The notes under the pieces were generated by a model. That model saw only the letters and a program-made list of their open reading frames with translations, had not been told where the DNA came from and made no database searches. From Diplosphaera chodatii (Eukaryota; Chlorophyta; Trebouxiophyceae; Prasiolales; Stichococcaceae): DNA of 64,000 nucleotides. Below, piece by piece: positions 34,579-49,318 of the stretch. Location of the stretch: NCBI GenBank assembly GCA_032358165.1, contig JAALGY010000001.1:930001-994000 (forward strand), written 5' to 3'. Each line of letters opens with the position of its first letter. Position 1 is the stretch's first letter. The translations under genes were made by a program, and so were the position numbers.

Positions 34579-35527
34579 TGTGCAATCAGTGGCGGCGCAT
34601 GCCTGTGGCAAGCCAACAGTATACGGTAGTTTCGTTTCAGCAGCCCTGCATCCATGACATCTTGTCACGGCAGGGCACGAATGCTATCATCTGCACCCTC
34701 ATGCCACACCGCAGATCTGAGATGCTTATCTTGCAAGGCAGCAGTCTTGCGCGTTGGGTCAGTCACTCGAGCATCTGGTGACCTTGTGCCGCAGTTGCTG
34801 ACTGGTTGTGGGTTGCGCAGCAATCTGCGGGTGCCGCAGTTGCTAGGCATACGTGCTCTTCAGGGCAGGGACGCACCAAATTCGATGGTCCACGCTGTTG
34901 TGTTTTGCGTCTACTGGGAACTAAACAGACGGTTAGTGTACATCATCTTGAGCATAAGACGTGGTCGATCTATCGCTGCAAGCAGCAGCGTGAATGGGTC
35001 GGAGTTGAAAGCATTGGCATTCCTAGACACTTCACCTCAAAGCCAACCAGCTTGTTGTTACAGACATGCACATCTTGCTCCTGTTCGGAGCTTGTAGCAC
35101 CTGCCACACACACCTGCCAGAAGCACAAGATACACCACCGCAAACGGCAGCGATGATGCGAGTGTCTCGTCTACATACCCAAGCCGTGCCAGCATGACTC
35201 GGCCAACAAATGCCCACGCTCAACTGCACCTAGCTGTAGGCAACTACCTTCTGTTTGACAAGCCACCAGCTTGATCACCTCAGGTGTGGCCTGTGAGGAG
35301 TCCGGCCCGACAAAGTGGCACCATGGGCCACAATGTTGCTTGAAATGATACCGATCAGATCCCGTTCTATGGCCAGCCCCTGGTGGAGCTGTGCAAACTA
35401 CTGCCCTGCCCTTGATCACGACTCGTCAGCGCCCTCTGCAATTGATGTTTCACGGCGCTTGCTCGCCTGGCGAGACACCTGGATTGGCAAGGGGGTTAAA
35501 CCTCTGGTGCCACTGATATGAGATGTG
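34579..35527. other. Convergent spacer between the SAP gene and the exchanger gene
   Basis: These 0.95 kb between 3' ends have no supported exon. Two near-identical 15-mers (GTGCCGCAGTTGCTG/A) occur near 34789 and 34830. Confidence 0.4.
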
Positions 35528-38500
35528 TTATAGTGTGGTCTGCAGGACAATGCATGGCAAGCGCACGCAGGATGCGCAAGGCTCATACAAGTTTGGGCTG
35601 CTGCTCAGCGAGTGACGGCGGACCTGGATGACTTTGAGGCGCTCGGCCGACGACTTGCCGGTCCCGCTCGCGAAGCTGGACAGCTCCACGGCCTCGTTGC
35701 CAGTCGTCGACGCCATGGCCGGCAGCCTGCAGGCCCCAACACAGCCAGCCCTTTGCCGTGTCAACATAGTAACCATTGCCAAGGACTTGCCATGCCTCCG
35801 CGCAGAGCACATGGGGCAAGGCGATGGCAGGGTGGCTGGTTGCCCGTCTCAGCATAGCACCGTCAGAACCAGTGGGCCCAGCCGCTGGTGACAGCACGGC
35901 AGTCCTGGGCGTGCAACACCGCCAGGGGGCCGCACCGCTGCATGGAGCCCAACCGCCGCAGCGTGGCGCTCCTGCGCCACTCCCGCTCCGGCGCGTCGCC
36001 GGGCCCGGCCCCCGCCGGCGAGCCGCCCTCGGGTGGGCCGCCCTGGGGGGTGGCCGGCGGCCCTGAGCCGTCGCTGCCCTGGCTGAGGCCGCTGCCGCGG
36101 CGGCCGCCGTCGCCGAGGTCACCTGCTCGCAGGAAACCTCTGTGGCATGCACAGCAGTACATGGTTGTACATGCTTCAGGACACTCTCTATAGAGCTCCA
36201 ATGCGCCCATCTGGCAAGTGCCGCTCGTGTCCATCAACAGGTCTCACTCATCAGGGTACATGTCAACAAAGTTGACTGTGGTAATCACTGACACCACTGC
36301 GGAGGCTGCTGCCAGCATGCCGCCGTGGCAGCTGCTAGGGTACCTCTGATATGCAAGATTCTGCTGATGCCAAAGGGACAGGGGTCAACCAACAGCGCAG
36401 CGCTGCTGCCAGCAATCAGCAAGCCAAGCATGCAGCTGCCATGAGCACTGGCACAAACAACGTACCTGCTGCAGACGGGCCAGCCTCCGCGCTGCTTTGT
36501 CGAGAGCCATCTTCTGACTCCGTCATGTCAGTGTCGGAGTCGTGCTCTGGCGGGCACATCACCACGATGGCACCTGCAGGGAGCATGTGGCAGGTTGATG
36601 CCGGCGCAAAGGAAAGCAGGTGGTACACAGGCGGCTCTGTGCGCCGCGTTTTGCAGCCGCCTGCGCATTAGCTGCAAAGCACATTGTGAATAAGCTCTGC
36701 CAGGAACCTCACAGGGCAGTCACAGCTGTACATCAACGAATCAGTCTGGTTCGTCCGTGCACTAAAGATCGCACCGCGGCTGCCGGCGCGCAGGCTGATG
36801 TGCGAGGGGCGCATCCGTGGGTCCGCCGAGGGAGCCGCCTCGTCCCACAGCCAGGGCATGATGCACGGCGCATGGTACTGCACCAGCACCGAGAATTCGC
36901 CGCTGCCGGCGTCCTTCGCAACTTCGCCCCCTGGCGTGACAACAGACGAGCTTGAGGTGCGCGTCCGGGGTCTCCAGTGGCGGCTGCAGCAGCAGCGCCC
37001 AGAGCGAGGGTCCTGTTGAGAGGGTCACAGCAAGCCGACGCACCTGCAGCCTTGGAGTCGTCAGTGTGGTGGCGGGCAGGGTCGGGGGTGCCGGCGGAAG
37101 TGGGAAGGCTTGAGGCTTGGGCTGCTGCGCGCAGCGTGCCGCGCAGCACCACCAGGCTGGAACGCTGCAGGGTGGTGCGCTAACGAAGTTGGTACTATGT
37201 CCGGATGTGCATGTGCCCCGTGCCACCAGCACACGCTAGTCATGCTCTGGGCATGTGCGGCTCCACAGGAGCTTGCTGCTGCAGCTCATGGACATGGTGC
37301 AGAGATGCGCAGCAGCATCTGCGAACGTCAGGAACACCAAAGGTCACCTGCGAGATGGCGGCGCCCGGGGGCAGCTCCAGCACCTCCGCCTCGCGCAGGC
37401 CCGCCTTCAGGTTGCCCAGGACTGCAGCACGGGAGGAGGCCGCTGAGCCAGGGTTGTGTTGGGAGAAGGTGCTCTCACTTGCAGCTTGTTACTAAGCGCA
37501 CTGTCTGGTGCGGTCTATGCAACAAAAGCAAGATACACCCTGCTCAAAGTGCAGTGCTCTCAATGATTAGCACAGAGAGCAAGCTGCACAGCCCAGTCAG
37601 CTCTGTGTGCAAGCTTGCACTCACGTAAGTGCAGCAGGCATGTTTAGGTCGCAGCACGGTTGTGGTTCATGGGAGGACACAGCGCGCACCTGTGGATGCG
37701 TGCTTCTGCACCTCCTTGTACATAGCGTGCGGGTCCATAGCATCCAGCAGCTCTGCGTCAGTTGGGACGCCCAGCGTCTCACCGTGTGACTGCTGCTGCT
37801 CGTTGTCACCTGCTCCATCACGACACACATCACTAGGTGAACCAGAACTGTTTGGTGTATTGCTGATGAGAGCTTGCGAGAGAATGTGGCGGGCAGTTAA
37901 AAGGGTGTGTTGACAGTCCGATACTCTGCCGGGAGACTGCTGTAGCAGGTCGTATGAAGCTCTGTTCTACTAGTCTGTCAACCAAACACACGATAGCAGT
38001 ATAACCGACAGGTCAGCAGTTTTTGTAAGCAGCAAACCCTTGCACCAGTAGCAGCCCACATGCCGACCGCTGGGCGCTCAGCAAAAAAAACATGGCATAT
38101 GTGGTAAGATTTGCATGAAACTCGGAAGGGTAAACGATAGTCATGGCATCGGAAACTGCAGTGCCAGTGCTGCAGCTCAGCAGCACCAGGAACTGCAGTC
38201 GCTCAACGACCCCACCTCTAGCAAACGGCGAAGGCGTGGGGCCGCCATGCTGCTTGCCTCCTTGCTCTGGGTTCCCAGACGCCTTGGCAAGGTTCTGCAT
38301 GGCGGCAACGTCAAGGTGTAATCAGGTCCAAACCCAAGCACCGCAGTTGATCAGGTCATCTGTACATGCTTGCTTCCTCGTACAGCTGTGGCGAACAGCG
38401 CGAGTCCGTGATGTAGTCACAGGGGCCCCAAGGGTTAGCAATGTGCGCTGCAACTACGCCATGTTCTCCAAGGTGTGCACCCATCGCCAATGATACCTGC

Positions 38501-41500
38501 TGTTTCAATGCGTTGACGGCCTTGTCGAACTCGGCCTCCAGGAAGGTGCGCGCCCGCTGCGCCTTGTCCGCCCCGCCGCCGCCCTCCTTCTTGCCCTCCT
38601 TCTTCTTGTCGTCCTTTGCATGCTGCACAGCAGCCAAGGACTGTCCACTGTGCAGAGGCTAGTGTTGATCCCTGCCAAGACACCCGTCACCCAGCCTGTC
38701 ACATTTGCACCCCAGCACCCCTGCTCCCCCACCACTGTTGTGGCAACCTTTGCAGGAGTGACAGTGTGCCTTCTGATCCCCTTGCAGGTTGCAGTCAAAC
38801 ATGCTCCCCCTGTCCATGCAGTGCACTCATGTAACCTGGGTGAAGCTCGGTAAACACCTTGATCGAGTTGCGGCGGGAAATGGTGCGACGAAGTGTTGCG
38901 CGTGCTGCGGCGCGGCGGGCCGCTACAAGCGCCAGCTGCTGGTAATGGGCAGCGATTGTGGCCACCACCTCATTGCGCATGCGCTCCGCCACGTACAAAG
39001 CCGACACCCTGCACGACACCACCAACATTCAACTCAATTGATCGTTTCTAAAACGAAGTCTGGCTTTGGCTTCCTGTAAAACGCATCAGTACAACTATGA
39101 TCGTGCGCTGTGCAAGAGCACCAGCTGCAGCCTCACTTGTGCGACTGTCAGTTCTATTAGGGCACCTGTACAGATCCAGCATGAGCTGTTCGCAGGCCGC
39201 GTCGCCGCTGTCAGCATCCTTGCGGACGGAGCGCACCACCTCAGGCGGAATCCGGAAAACGACTGGTCCCCGGCGCAGCAAGTTGCCCTGTAGTGAAAGA
39301 GGTCTGCATGTGAGGGGCACAGCATGTTTGCAAGGTGCAGTGCAGGACGCCCTGCGCCCAAAAGCAGCAAAGAAGCAGCATGTCCTGCGCTGATGTGGTG
39401 ACGGACCTCCGCAATGACGGGGCGAGCACCAGGCAGCGCTTCTCCCGTGAGCGCTGGCAGCAGTCCAAACATGCCCCCACGCCCCAGGAAGTATTCCTGT
39501 AGCAGCGAGTCTTTAGTCACATCGTGTAACTCGGCAGGCATCCCTGCGTGAGACTGTGCCGGCATCCCTGCATGAGGCTGCACATGACATCGCACATGGG
39601 CCCGTGTCCTAATCCATCAGCAACCAAGGCAGCCGCCGCTGCACACATTGCCTGGCCACACCAAGCGATGAGCAACCAATATAAAACTCAATTTCTACTC
39701 ACGCTCTGAGTGCCATCAGGCGCGGCGTACGCAGATCGCACGATGCCGTGCAGCACAACGAAAATGCCCTGGCTGCCTTGGCGCGGCCCCTGTGTTGGGA
39801 CGTCGAGCCCGGCGTCGCCATTCTCATGGCCGCCCTCCTTGATGCTGTCAGCAGCCTGGTAGGTTCCAAAGCAGGCTTCCTTGCCAGGGTCCAGCAGGGT
39901 TGTCGACTTTTGCTTTCAAATGTGTTACCAAGCAGTGCTGGCAACACAAAGGCTCAGCAAGCTGACATCGCAGTACGCCTCAGTGCAACAGTCTGCCTGC
40001 CGATTTGCTAGCTGAAGGTCGCTAACCTTGAGGCTGGCAATGCTGGCCTCCCGTCTGGCAGCATCGCCGCCGCGACCAAAGGATTTACTGCTCCTCTGCA
40101 AGTCCTTCTCATCAGGCGCCGGCCGCCAGATGACATCACCTGTGCGAGGCCAGTCGGCACACTTTGCACACGACCGAAAATGGAATGATGCCAGCTGTGG
40201 TCATGCAGTGCTCGAATGCGCAGGAGCGTGCTGCGAAAGCAGACTTGCGGATTGCCAGTAAGCGAAGCGAACCTGCTGTGTACATGATGAGCTGGCCAGC
40301 CTCCAGGACGCGATCGAACAGCGACTCTGACACATTCGCGAAGAAGGGCAGCGAGTGCAAGATCTGCAATGTGCGCATGTCGCCAGGCTAGTCAGTGACA
40401 ACGAGGTGGATGGAGGCACGTTGATGTAAAGCCAGGCTGCGGTGTCCGAGACATATGTTTAATGATTGATGCTACATCAGGCGGCAGACGTCCGCAGTCG
40501 CACATCCAGCAGCAGGGGCGGCCGCCACACGGCGCCCAGGCGCATCAGCGCCCGCTCCCGCGCCTCCACCGGCTCTGTCAGCTCCTCTTTCTGCGGTGCA
40601 ACCCCCTCGCAGTGTGTCACCACACAGGGACTAACAGGACAACGAGGATGATTGGGCATGAGTGATGTGGGGGTGCTGCTTCATGGTGATTACCAGCAGG
40701 TTGAGAAGTGCACTAGGGTGCGCAACAAGACGATTGACAGCGGTTGCTGAGTGCATGTGCACGTGTTAGTTTCGTTACCTCCTGGTCGTCGACCATACCG
40801 GTGGCGTACAGCTGCTCAATGAACCGCGCCTGCTGCCGCATGATGGCCATTGCTGCCCTGTGCCACAAGAAGGCATGGGTTGCAGGTATGCGCATGCTTC
40901 ATGGGTCGATGCAGCTGCTTCCCACGATTGCAACCAAGCGGAGGCAAGGTCAACGAATGCATAGTCCTGTGCGGAACATGCCAGAGTGTGCCTCAGTGCA
41001 TGACACCTGTAGGATTGGATGGCCTGGAAGCGATCTGGCGCCTCGATCTCACGCTCGATGATGAACCGCCAGACCCGCTTACTCTCAGCGCTCACCTCCT
41101 CCTGCAGCACAGATATGAATGTGTGACTGAGGAGTCAAGGTGCTGACTCCAGACGGCCGCCGCTTTCTTGCCAAGCCTCTATGTTTTGGTACTGGCAGGA
41201 CATTTGTACCACTGATGCCACGCTTGGTTGCAGGTAGCCACATCGACGTTTGTGGCAGCAGTCGATGGGCTCTGCCATGCCAAATGCCGCACCAGAAGGC
41301 AGCCGGAAGGATCCGAGTAGCGCAGCCACTGCGCCTGGGGTGACCAGTTGAGCGCGAGCCAGAACTCCACTGCTGCTTCGATGCCTACCAGCATGACCGC
41401 GCTCAGCTGCGAGTTCAGCCACCCTGCAATGCAAATCACTGCTCTTCAACCATGTTGAATGACATCACCGTCAGCAAACCCACCAGCGCCACCACATCCA

Positions 41501-44500
41501 ATCAGGTGGTTTGCAGCCCCCAAATACAATAGCAGCGCAGAGCAGGATAAAGTATGCCCACACAATGATACGACCGCCAGCTGCAGTCAGGTTTCTCGAG
41601 GCTCACGAGATAGCATGCTGCGTGGCCAGGATAGCAGCGAGCGCAGGAATGGCACGTTGGAGTTGCGCAGCCAGTTGCCCAGCACTGCCGTCTGGAACAG
41701 CGCCCATGCCAGGACCTTCACGCGCCAGCCGCCCGCCACCTCCGCCTGATACACACGAGGTAGTGGTTGGTCGGTCACTGATGTTCTGGTTCTCGTGGAA
41801 ACAGCTTCCTCCAGCTAACATCCTCCGATGGCTCCCTTTGACGCTAATATAGGTAACATACTGCCAACACATCAGCGTGGGCATCTGCAGGATGTCCGCG
41901 CGTGCCTACATGACAGTACACGCTTTCACAGTCACCTGGATCGATGACCAGACGGCAAGCGGCTTGTCCGCGGAGTCCATCGCTATGTCGCAGGCAAAGT
42001 CAAGAATGCGGACGCCCTGCAGTTGGACAATCACTGTGCATGAGGCCCAAACGCCCACAAGGTGCGACATTGAGACCAACCACCATGTCGCCGCATTACA
42101 CTGTGGAATGAGTCTCATGCGGTTGACAACGACCAGGCTCACCTGGCCGGACACTAGGCCCTCAGCACGCTTGGTGTGGAAGAAGCGCTTCAGGCCGCTG
42201 AGCAGCCGCATGCGTGCCTCGGCGGTCATTGCAGAGGCATCCGCTGGTGCCAGCGCCTCATACCTATTGAACAACACATGATCTGGCTGCTTGCAGACGA
42301 CTCTGCGTGTTTGCGGTGGTAGGCGACCTTGTTCTGCAACCTCTGCACGGGCTCAGCACATTGCGCATCCTACTGACTCCAGAAGACAAAACATGTAGCT
42401 GGTCATCAATCATCATCCCACCGCTGCGCTGCAGTCTCTGAGGTCTGCTGCGCCTCCACACCAGGTTCGTGCGTGTTGAAGACGTGGAAGCCGTGGTCCA
42501 TTGCATTGCTGCCGCGGCCTGCACGGACAGACCTCTCCGTTCTGTTTGTCTCAGCCTGCTAGATAACATGGTACAAGGCGCTGTGCCTGGCAGCCTAGCC
42601 AACGTTTGAGAGAGAACCCTGACCATAACGTTCCCATGCTGCTGTTGGTCTGCTCTGGTGGGCTGACCTGGTGAGCCAAGCGGCGAGGATGCCTCCATGT
42701 CAGAGCTGCCGGTGCGCCTGGGTGCGAAACGCGTCAAGGCGTCGCTGCCACCAGAGAGCAGGCGACTGCTCGGAGCTGATGAAGGGCGATATGACTGTGG
42801 CAGACAAGACGATGCATCAATAATCCCGGTCAATACACCGCATTTTAAAGCCCGATAGCAGTGGAAAAAATTTGACGCAATGTTGCTGACTGCCAAGGAA
42901 GGGAGTCTCAGTGCAGCGTCAGGGTATGTACGCACGCAGGGGCTCACCTCGGACTCTTGCAAGTTGTCACCAAAGTCACGGCCGATCGGGATGCCAGCAC
43001 TGCCATATGCGTTTCCGCCATGCGCGCTGCCGCTGCCCTGGCGCTCATTGCCGGGCATCCCACTCCGGGATGCGCGTGCAAGGCTGCCACCGCTGCTGGG
43101 CGAGCCGCTGCTGCCTCCTGAGTGGTGTGGCGCCACAGACATGTCGGCCATCCACTCGTTACACACTACTTCATGTGAACGATCACTAGTACGGCGGCAG
43201 TTGCGGGCTTTGGTGCAGAGCTACAACAGTACAAGCACAGTGAGGTGCAGCTAACCAAGTGTTGGAATCGCCGTGCTTTGACATCGCAGCACAGTGCACA
43301 TAAAGAGACGTGCATCGGCAACCTACCAGCGCGCTGCGGGGTAGGAGGCTGTGCCCAGTCGTCTGGGGGTCCCTCGTTGGCACGTGCGCCGCGACGCAGC
43401 ATGCGCTGCACATCCACAGCCTGCCAGCTAACCGTCTGACGAGAGGCATCCCCTCTGCGTGCAGCATAACACATAAGCATGCTTGCATCTTGTCAGTGGT
43501 ATCAACCACGTGGCCAACCTGATTACCGCACTGGTTGACCAACCGCTGACATGAAATGTTGACAGTGCCTCTGGATTGGACACTGTCATGAGTCAGCCCC
43601 TACCCTACTCCAGCGTCGCTGTACAAGCACAGCGCTGTCACTGCACGACTACTGTACTACAGCACGAGCAGGTTGACATGTGCATGGTGCAGGTGTCCGC
43701 ACCCCTCCTCGTCGGTGCTGCCCAGGCGGGGCACCAGCACCGGCTGCGGCATCACGAGATACTTGCTGCCGCTGCCGTCCGAGCCGCTGCTGACGCCGCT
43801 CGCAGTGCGCACGGCGCCAGACCCCACACGCTGCAGTAGGATGCCAGGCTAGAGCGGTCACAAGTCCGCACACTTGGAGTAGGGAACTTGCCTGCAAGTG
43901 CTAGCTGCAGGACGAGCAGGACGACGACAACATGTGCGGTGCATGGACTTTGCAGCAGGAAACAGCATGAGGTAGCCACCTCGGGGTGGCGCTCCCACTG
44001 GGCCGTCTGCGGGTTGAGCACGCTGTCAAGTGCTGCCTGCCTCTTGTCGGGCTGTTCCCCTTCCTCTACATCAGCTCCGTCACCGCCACTGTCTGGTCCT
44101 GTCTGATCCTGGAAGCTGACATGGTGCCCGTGTGACCGGCCGCCGTGCACAGAGGCATCCTCCGGAAAATCAGCGGCAAGGGCGCCGCCAGCGCCGGCAC
44201 TGCCCTCCTTCAGTGCAAAGCTGTCCTCGAAGATGACGCCCGTCCCCAGTGGCGCGCTGCAGGAGATTTGACACTTGCATCTCCATGTGGTGAACGACAG
44301 GACCAATGCTTGAACGTGTTGGACACGCGGCCACCAAGTGGCCACACGCCCCACACATGTGCGCTAGCAAGGTTGGTGTCGTTGTGCATATCGCCTAGCA
44401 CCGTGCCAGGTGGAGCAAGAAGGCACAAGGATGCTACCCGACGTCACTTCAGATGCGGACCTGACCGAGTCGCTGGGCTGCGGCGGCACCACATTCACAG

Positions 44501-47500
44501 GCAGCGCATCCGCTGCCTCTGCCACGATACCCTGCCCTCCCGCCGCCTCCTGGAGTCACACGAATTAGGGATGGTAAGGCTTCAGCTGGGGCCTGCCATT
44601 GGGGGAATCCACGGGCAGTGCTATGCTACATACGAGTGCAATGCAGATCAACAGGTAACATGGCTGGCTGCTGAGGACGCACTGCAGCAGGCGGCATCTC
44701 CTGGCTCAAACCGCTGGTACGCCCGAGGCCACCGTCAGCGCTCTGATCATCGTCGTCCACACCTCTGGCATCAGCAGCGTCGCCTGCGAGGTCCTTGCCC
44801 ATGAAGGGCAGGTCCTCGGCAAACCGGCCGTGTGCCTGCAGACCAGTTTGGCACGGCTCGTGGACGGTACGGCATGAAGACAGCTCACATCACGCCTCGA
44901 CAGAGAGTGCATCGCGAACTGCAGGCTGGCCGGTTCATTGGCAGGACTGGGCTGGTGCGAAAAGAACCTTTTGGCCAACAATAGTACGTCATCTCTGTAT
45001 TGTGGTCCCTTGCGTTAACCAAGGGGCTATTTGTCAGCCTAAAGTCGATCGAAGAGGCACTCACCATTTCCAGGTCGGCCAAATTGTTGGGCCAGGGCTG
45101 TGCAACCTGTGTGCCGCAGTTGCCTGGGCCAGGGCCGTCTGACAGCGAGCTGGGGACGTGATCCGTCACGACCGTGTGCAGCTCATCATGGTCGCCTGCG
45201 TCACAAGTCAAGCATGAGTATATATAACGTCATGTAGCAACCAATGCGTTGCAACACAGAGATCAAGCAGGGATGGTGAGCACCAAAAGCTTTGTAACGC
45301 CAGTGGAGGGCTTGACACGCGTGCAGCCCCACCTTGCTCCGACTCGCTCTGCTCTGACGCCGGCCGCAGCATCGGCGTAGTGAAGGAGGCACACTGTGGG
45401 TCGCCAATCCAACGAGGCAATGTGCTGCCTGGCTGTTGGGCGCCCAGCATGTTGCGCATGCGCTCCGCTGACCACGCTGCAGCCTGCGGACACCAACAAT
45501 AATGATCAAGCAGCTCTCGATGGCAGGCTTTCTGCTGTTGGGGTGCATGCCGCACATGCCTGGCACCTGTGTGAACATGGCAGGCTCCCCCTTAAACATT
45601 GCAACAGTGTATGCAGCATGCAGGAGAGGTAAGTATTGGCAGTTGCCTCTGCAGCCCTGACATCACATCCGAATCCAAGCATGTGAGCAGACCTGCGCCA
45701 AGCCAACGCGTTCAGTCCACGAGGCATGGCTGCCCTGGACTTCACGCACCACCCGGCGGCTGGGCTCGTCCGCAGCACCGCCACCAGTGTCACTGCCACT
45801 GTCCTCGTCTTGATCGGATTCCCCTGCCACATCCAGCAGCGGCAGTGCATCGCTGATGTCCACATACTTAGCAACCATGTTCCAATCGACACCTGCAGCA
45901 GCAAGACAGTAACAGGTCGATCGACAGAAAGCCTGCGCCAGCTGCCACGCTGTGGTTTGGGAGCAAGAGATAGGAACAGCCTCCCTGCAACAGAACTATC
46001 AGACACTACTGTCTGCCTCCTACAATGTACAGCAGCCTTTTCCATGTGACATGGCGGGCCATGCACACCTCGCAGCATCTCGTCTTCGTCCCCCTTCAGG
46101 TCTTCGATGGCAGAGTGTGTGTAGCGGACTAGGGCACGTGCCGCCTTAGCCCGCATTCGGGCTTTGACGCTACCAGTCTCAGCCACCCTGCAGCACGCCA
46201 AGCAGTGAGATGTCGCGCAGGCCGAACGTTCACTGCCAATTCGGTCAGGAGCTTGCACATCCTGTGCGGTGACAAAGAGGAGCTTTCATGCTCGTGTACC
46301 CGGTGACCTTCAGCAACCAAGGCATCAGAGGCGCATTGATGATCAGGGTCAGCACCACGAAGCCAGAGGTCCACAGCGCGATCTGCAACCACATTTTGAC
46401 AGCGCAGATCAGCAGCGAGACAGGTGAACTTGCACGTCTCCGCTGCCAAACGGATGTTATGCAGAGCCTGGGCAACATACCCTTGTCAATGCAGCACATA
46501 ACCTTACATACCTCGGCAGTGATGTGACGGCTGGACAGCACTTTCTTCTCCTGGTCCAGCACCAGAATCTGAGCGAGAATCAGGGACACCGCGCCGCGCA
46601 GGCCACCAAACGTCGTGAACAGGACCACGCCCCACGACATGCCTGTGGAGCATTACAAGAATACCGTCAAATGTGCGGCAACACACTGGCATTTCGTTGT
46701 GCCGGGTGGACACCTTCAAGGTGCATGCGCACTCACAGCCAGACAACTGCAGCATGAACTCCTGCCCTGCAGCTGTTGGATGTTCCAGTGCACACCTGAG
46801 CCAGCGCAGTCAAACATGGGCTTGAAGAATGCGATGGATGCTGCACGGGCTAGGAACATGGCCACATAGACGAATGGCAAGCGCCAGAAGGTGCCGAACA
46901 GCACATCTACAGTGCCGGTCTCCTTCAGCTCCTCTGCCGACCTGAATGCAGCAGTGCGTTGATATGTTTACCCATAAGATGGTGATCCTGAGCAGCGGAG
47001 ACCCTGAAAACCGTGCGTATGCACTTGCAACAACATCAGCTGCTGGACATGGTACGGTCAACATGTGGGGATGCTACCGACCTGACGAAGAAGTTGACGG
47101 CAGATGTGCCGGCAAAGAAGAACACAATGCCATTGACGGCAAAGCTGACAGTGTCCCAGAAACTACACCGCATAGGGAGTGTGTCAGCAGGCAGCCGCAG
47201 GTGATTGGCAGTAGTTCTTGCTCGTGGTATTGCTGGTGAAGCGGTCAGGTGATGCAGAGTGCATGGGCATGCTCAAGCCAAGCAGCTGATGCTCAGGGTG
47301 CGTGTGCATGCTCAGGCGCTTGTTGCGCATGGGGTGCTCGCCTGCGCATACACTCATATCCCTACGACCGCTACTTCTCACCTGAAGAAGTGACCGCTTT
47401 CAGCAGTGCGCGGCGACATATCCCACTTGCCGGTGGCACTGCCATAGATGCCCATAATGACTACAGCAACCACGCCCGATGTGCCGGCAATGGCAGGGGA

Positions 47501-49318
47501 ATTCGCCACATAGAAGGCCAGATATGCCATTGCCAGCGTGATGGCCAGCTCCTGTCAACATGCAACAGAGCACAGGCTATGAATCGGCGACCATGATTCC
47601 AGCATCCTCATGAGTCATATGAAGTGGGAGGCTGTGACATGCCCTGTGCCCAGACGGAGCACACGACAGCTGTGCCGGAAAAACTTATGGACGTGCACAC
47701 CAACACTGTCATGCAATCTTCTACAATGGAAAAGCACCTGGGGTGGCTTTGCACCATGGTTCTGTAGCCACTTCAGCAGGTAGCGCGTGGCGACACCAAA
47801 GGCATAGCCAATCAGGGCACCACCTGTATTTGCACGCCATGCCATGCAACAATTGCCACACTTCGCAACATCCAGCTTGACACCAAGGCTGCTTACACCA
47901 GCAAATATGTCGTCAGCACGCATGTGGTACACAGCAGCAAGGCGTGATTGGAGAGACCGTATGACGTACCAACAGACAGGAAGACAATGCGGTTGACGAG
48001 GTCCAGCGCAGTAGCGCCAAAGCTCATGTCGTGCTTGCCGCTTTCCAGGCGCACCACCAGGCCCAGGAACACCTACGACCAGGCAGAGCTGCTAGATCGG
48101 CCAGTTGCAACTGCCACGTTGGTGAAGGATGCCGAAGGATACTCGGCAGTGCAAGCATTGGGTGGCAGCAGGGTTCTCTGTTAGCGCTGCTGCATTATAA
48201 GCTGAAAGCTAGTTGACTGAATTTCTTGGAAACGCACAAGTACCACCGCAACAGCAATGAGCCTGGCAAAGGCCGGCACACTGCACCTCAAACAGCGTGA
48301 TGGAGCTGGCATCGTTGAAGAGCGACTCGCCTTCAAGGACTGCAAGCAACTCTGGACCCACGCCAGCTGCAATGAGAGGACAACATCCGCTCGGGACCAC
48401 GCTGTGAGCTGCCGTGTTTTGGCGTTCCACACTAGCACTAGCTTTGCAGGATGCTACTTGGACTCTGCCCTGCAAGCACCTGAGTGCAGGATAGCTGACA
48501 CCGCAACCGCATCCGTGGACGCCACCATGGACGAGAACAAAGCAGCATGTTGCCAATGCCACCCGAGGTCCTGTTCGTGCAAATGGTGATGGTTGGAGAT
48601 GGACCAAGTGCAGACACCTAGGACCCGTATGTCAGCAAGTCAAGCACAAGGTGATTTCATGGCTGCGGTGCAGGCCAATCCATAGGAAACCCCGCTCACC
48701 GTCAGACGGAAGACATACAGCATGATTGGTGTCATGATGATGACGCAGCCAATGACCACCAGGAATGCAAATGTGAACACCTGCAGCATGACCTGCACAG
48801 CAAGAAAGCCACAATGACAGCTGTAGTCAGTGCATGCGCCATGCGAGGGTGGCACGCTGCAGTTGAGTTCACAATATTGCCAGAGGCCGACCTTTCTGAA
48901 GACGAACCACTCCATGCGCACGGCACTGTCCAGCAGCAGAGGCGGCAGGAAAATGTACAGAAAGAGGTCTGCTGGCGATATGGACAGCCAGATCGCGAAG
49001 GCGTTTGATAGTGGCCCCAAGTTGCACATGCTGTTGAGCAGCTGCATCGCACCACCTGCAGACAAGATGAGACACCAGCACCGTTGTACCCCTTTTTGCA
49101 AAACATCATGCAAGCCAGGATGCCGCAAAAACGTCTCAAGACACAATATTTGTACATCGGGGGTTACCTGCAATAAACACCCACAGCGCGGAGAGGCGGC
49201 CGCTGAGGAGGCAGGCCAACACCAATGCGATGGATGCAAACAGGACGGCATCCTCGCCCGACTCAGGTATCGGACAGAAGTTGTACCTGTCACCAGAGAT
49301 TCGCCCACAATTTCGCAA
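35528..49318 (-). CDS. SOS1: SOS1/NHX7-type Na+/H+ exchanger, very long and intron-rich
   Basis: This is a plasma-membrane Na+/H+ antiporter with a cytosolic regulatory tail. Well-supported 5' exons are 49168-49318, 48892-49055, 48700-48792, 48480-48570, 48287-48366, 47970-48072, 47738-47823, 47382-47551, 47082-47162, 46796-46941, 46512-46642, 46300-46382, 46069-46187, 45693-45892, 45333-45483 and 45065-45195. The transport domain shows EDAVLFASIALVLACLLSG, LYIFLPPLLLDSAVRMEW, SMVASTDAVAVSAILHSG (TD ion site), GESLFNDASSITLFE, FTTFGGLRGAVSLILA and FVVLTLIINAPLMPWLL. Downstream exons give the SOS1 middle region (RMRLLSGLKRFFHTKRAEG near 42200, VMLVGIEAAVEFW near 41380), a cyclic-nucleotide-like domain (ILHSLPFFANVSESLFDRVL near 40340, GIFVVLHGIVRSAYAAPDG near 39740, GRGGMFGLLPALTGEALPG near 39440), and a Ser/Gly-rich tail. 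Many exons below 44000 are approximate. The end at 35528 is the last in-frame stop; a separate gene in 35528-37200 cannot be excluded. Confidence 0.85.

Noticed and set aside
34789..34845. Pair of 15-base near-repeats (GTGCCGCAGTTGCTG/A)
   Set aside because: Only two imperfect copies; not an array and no associated structure.
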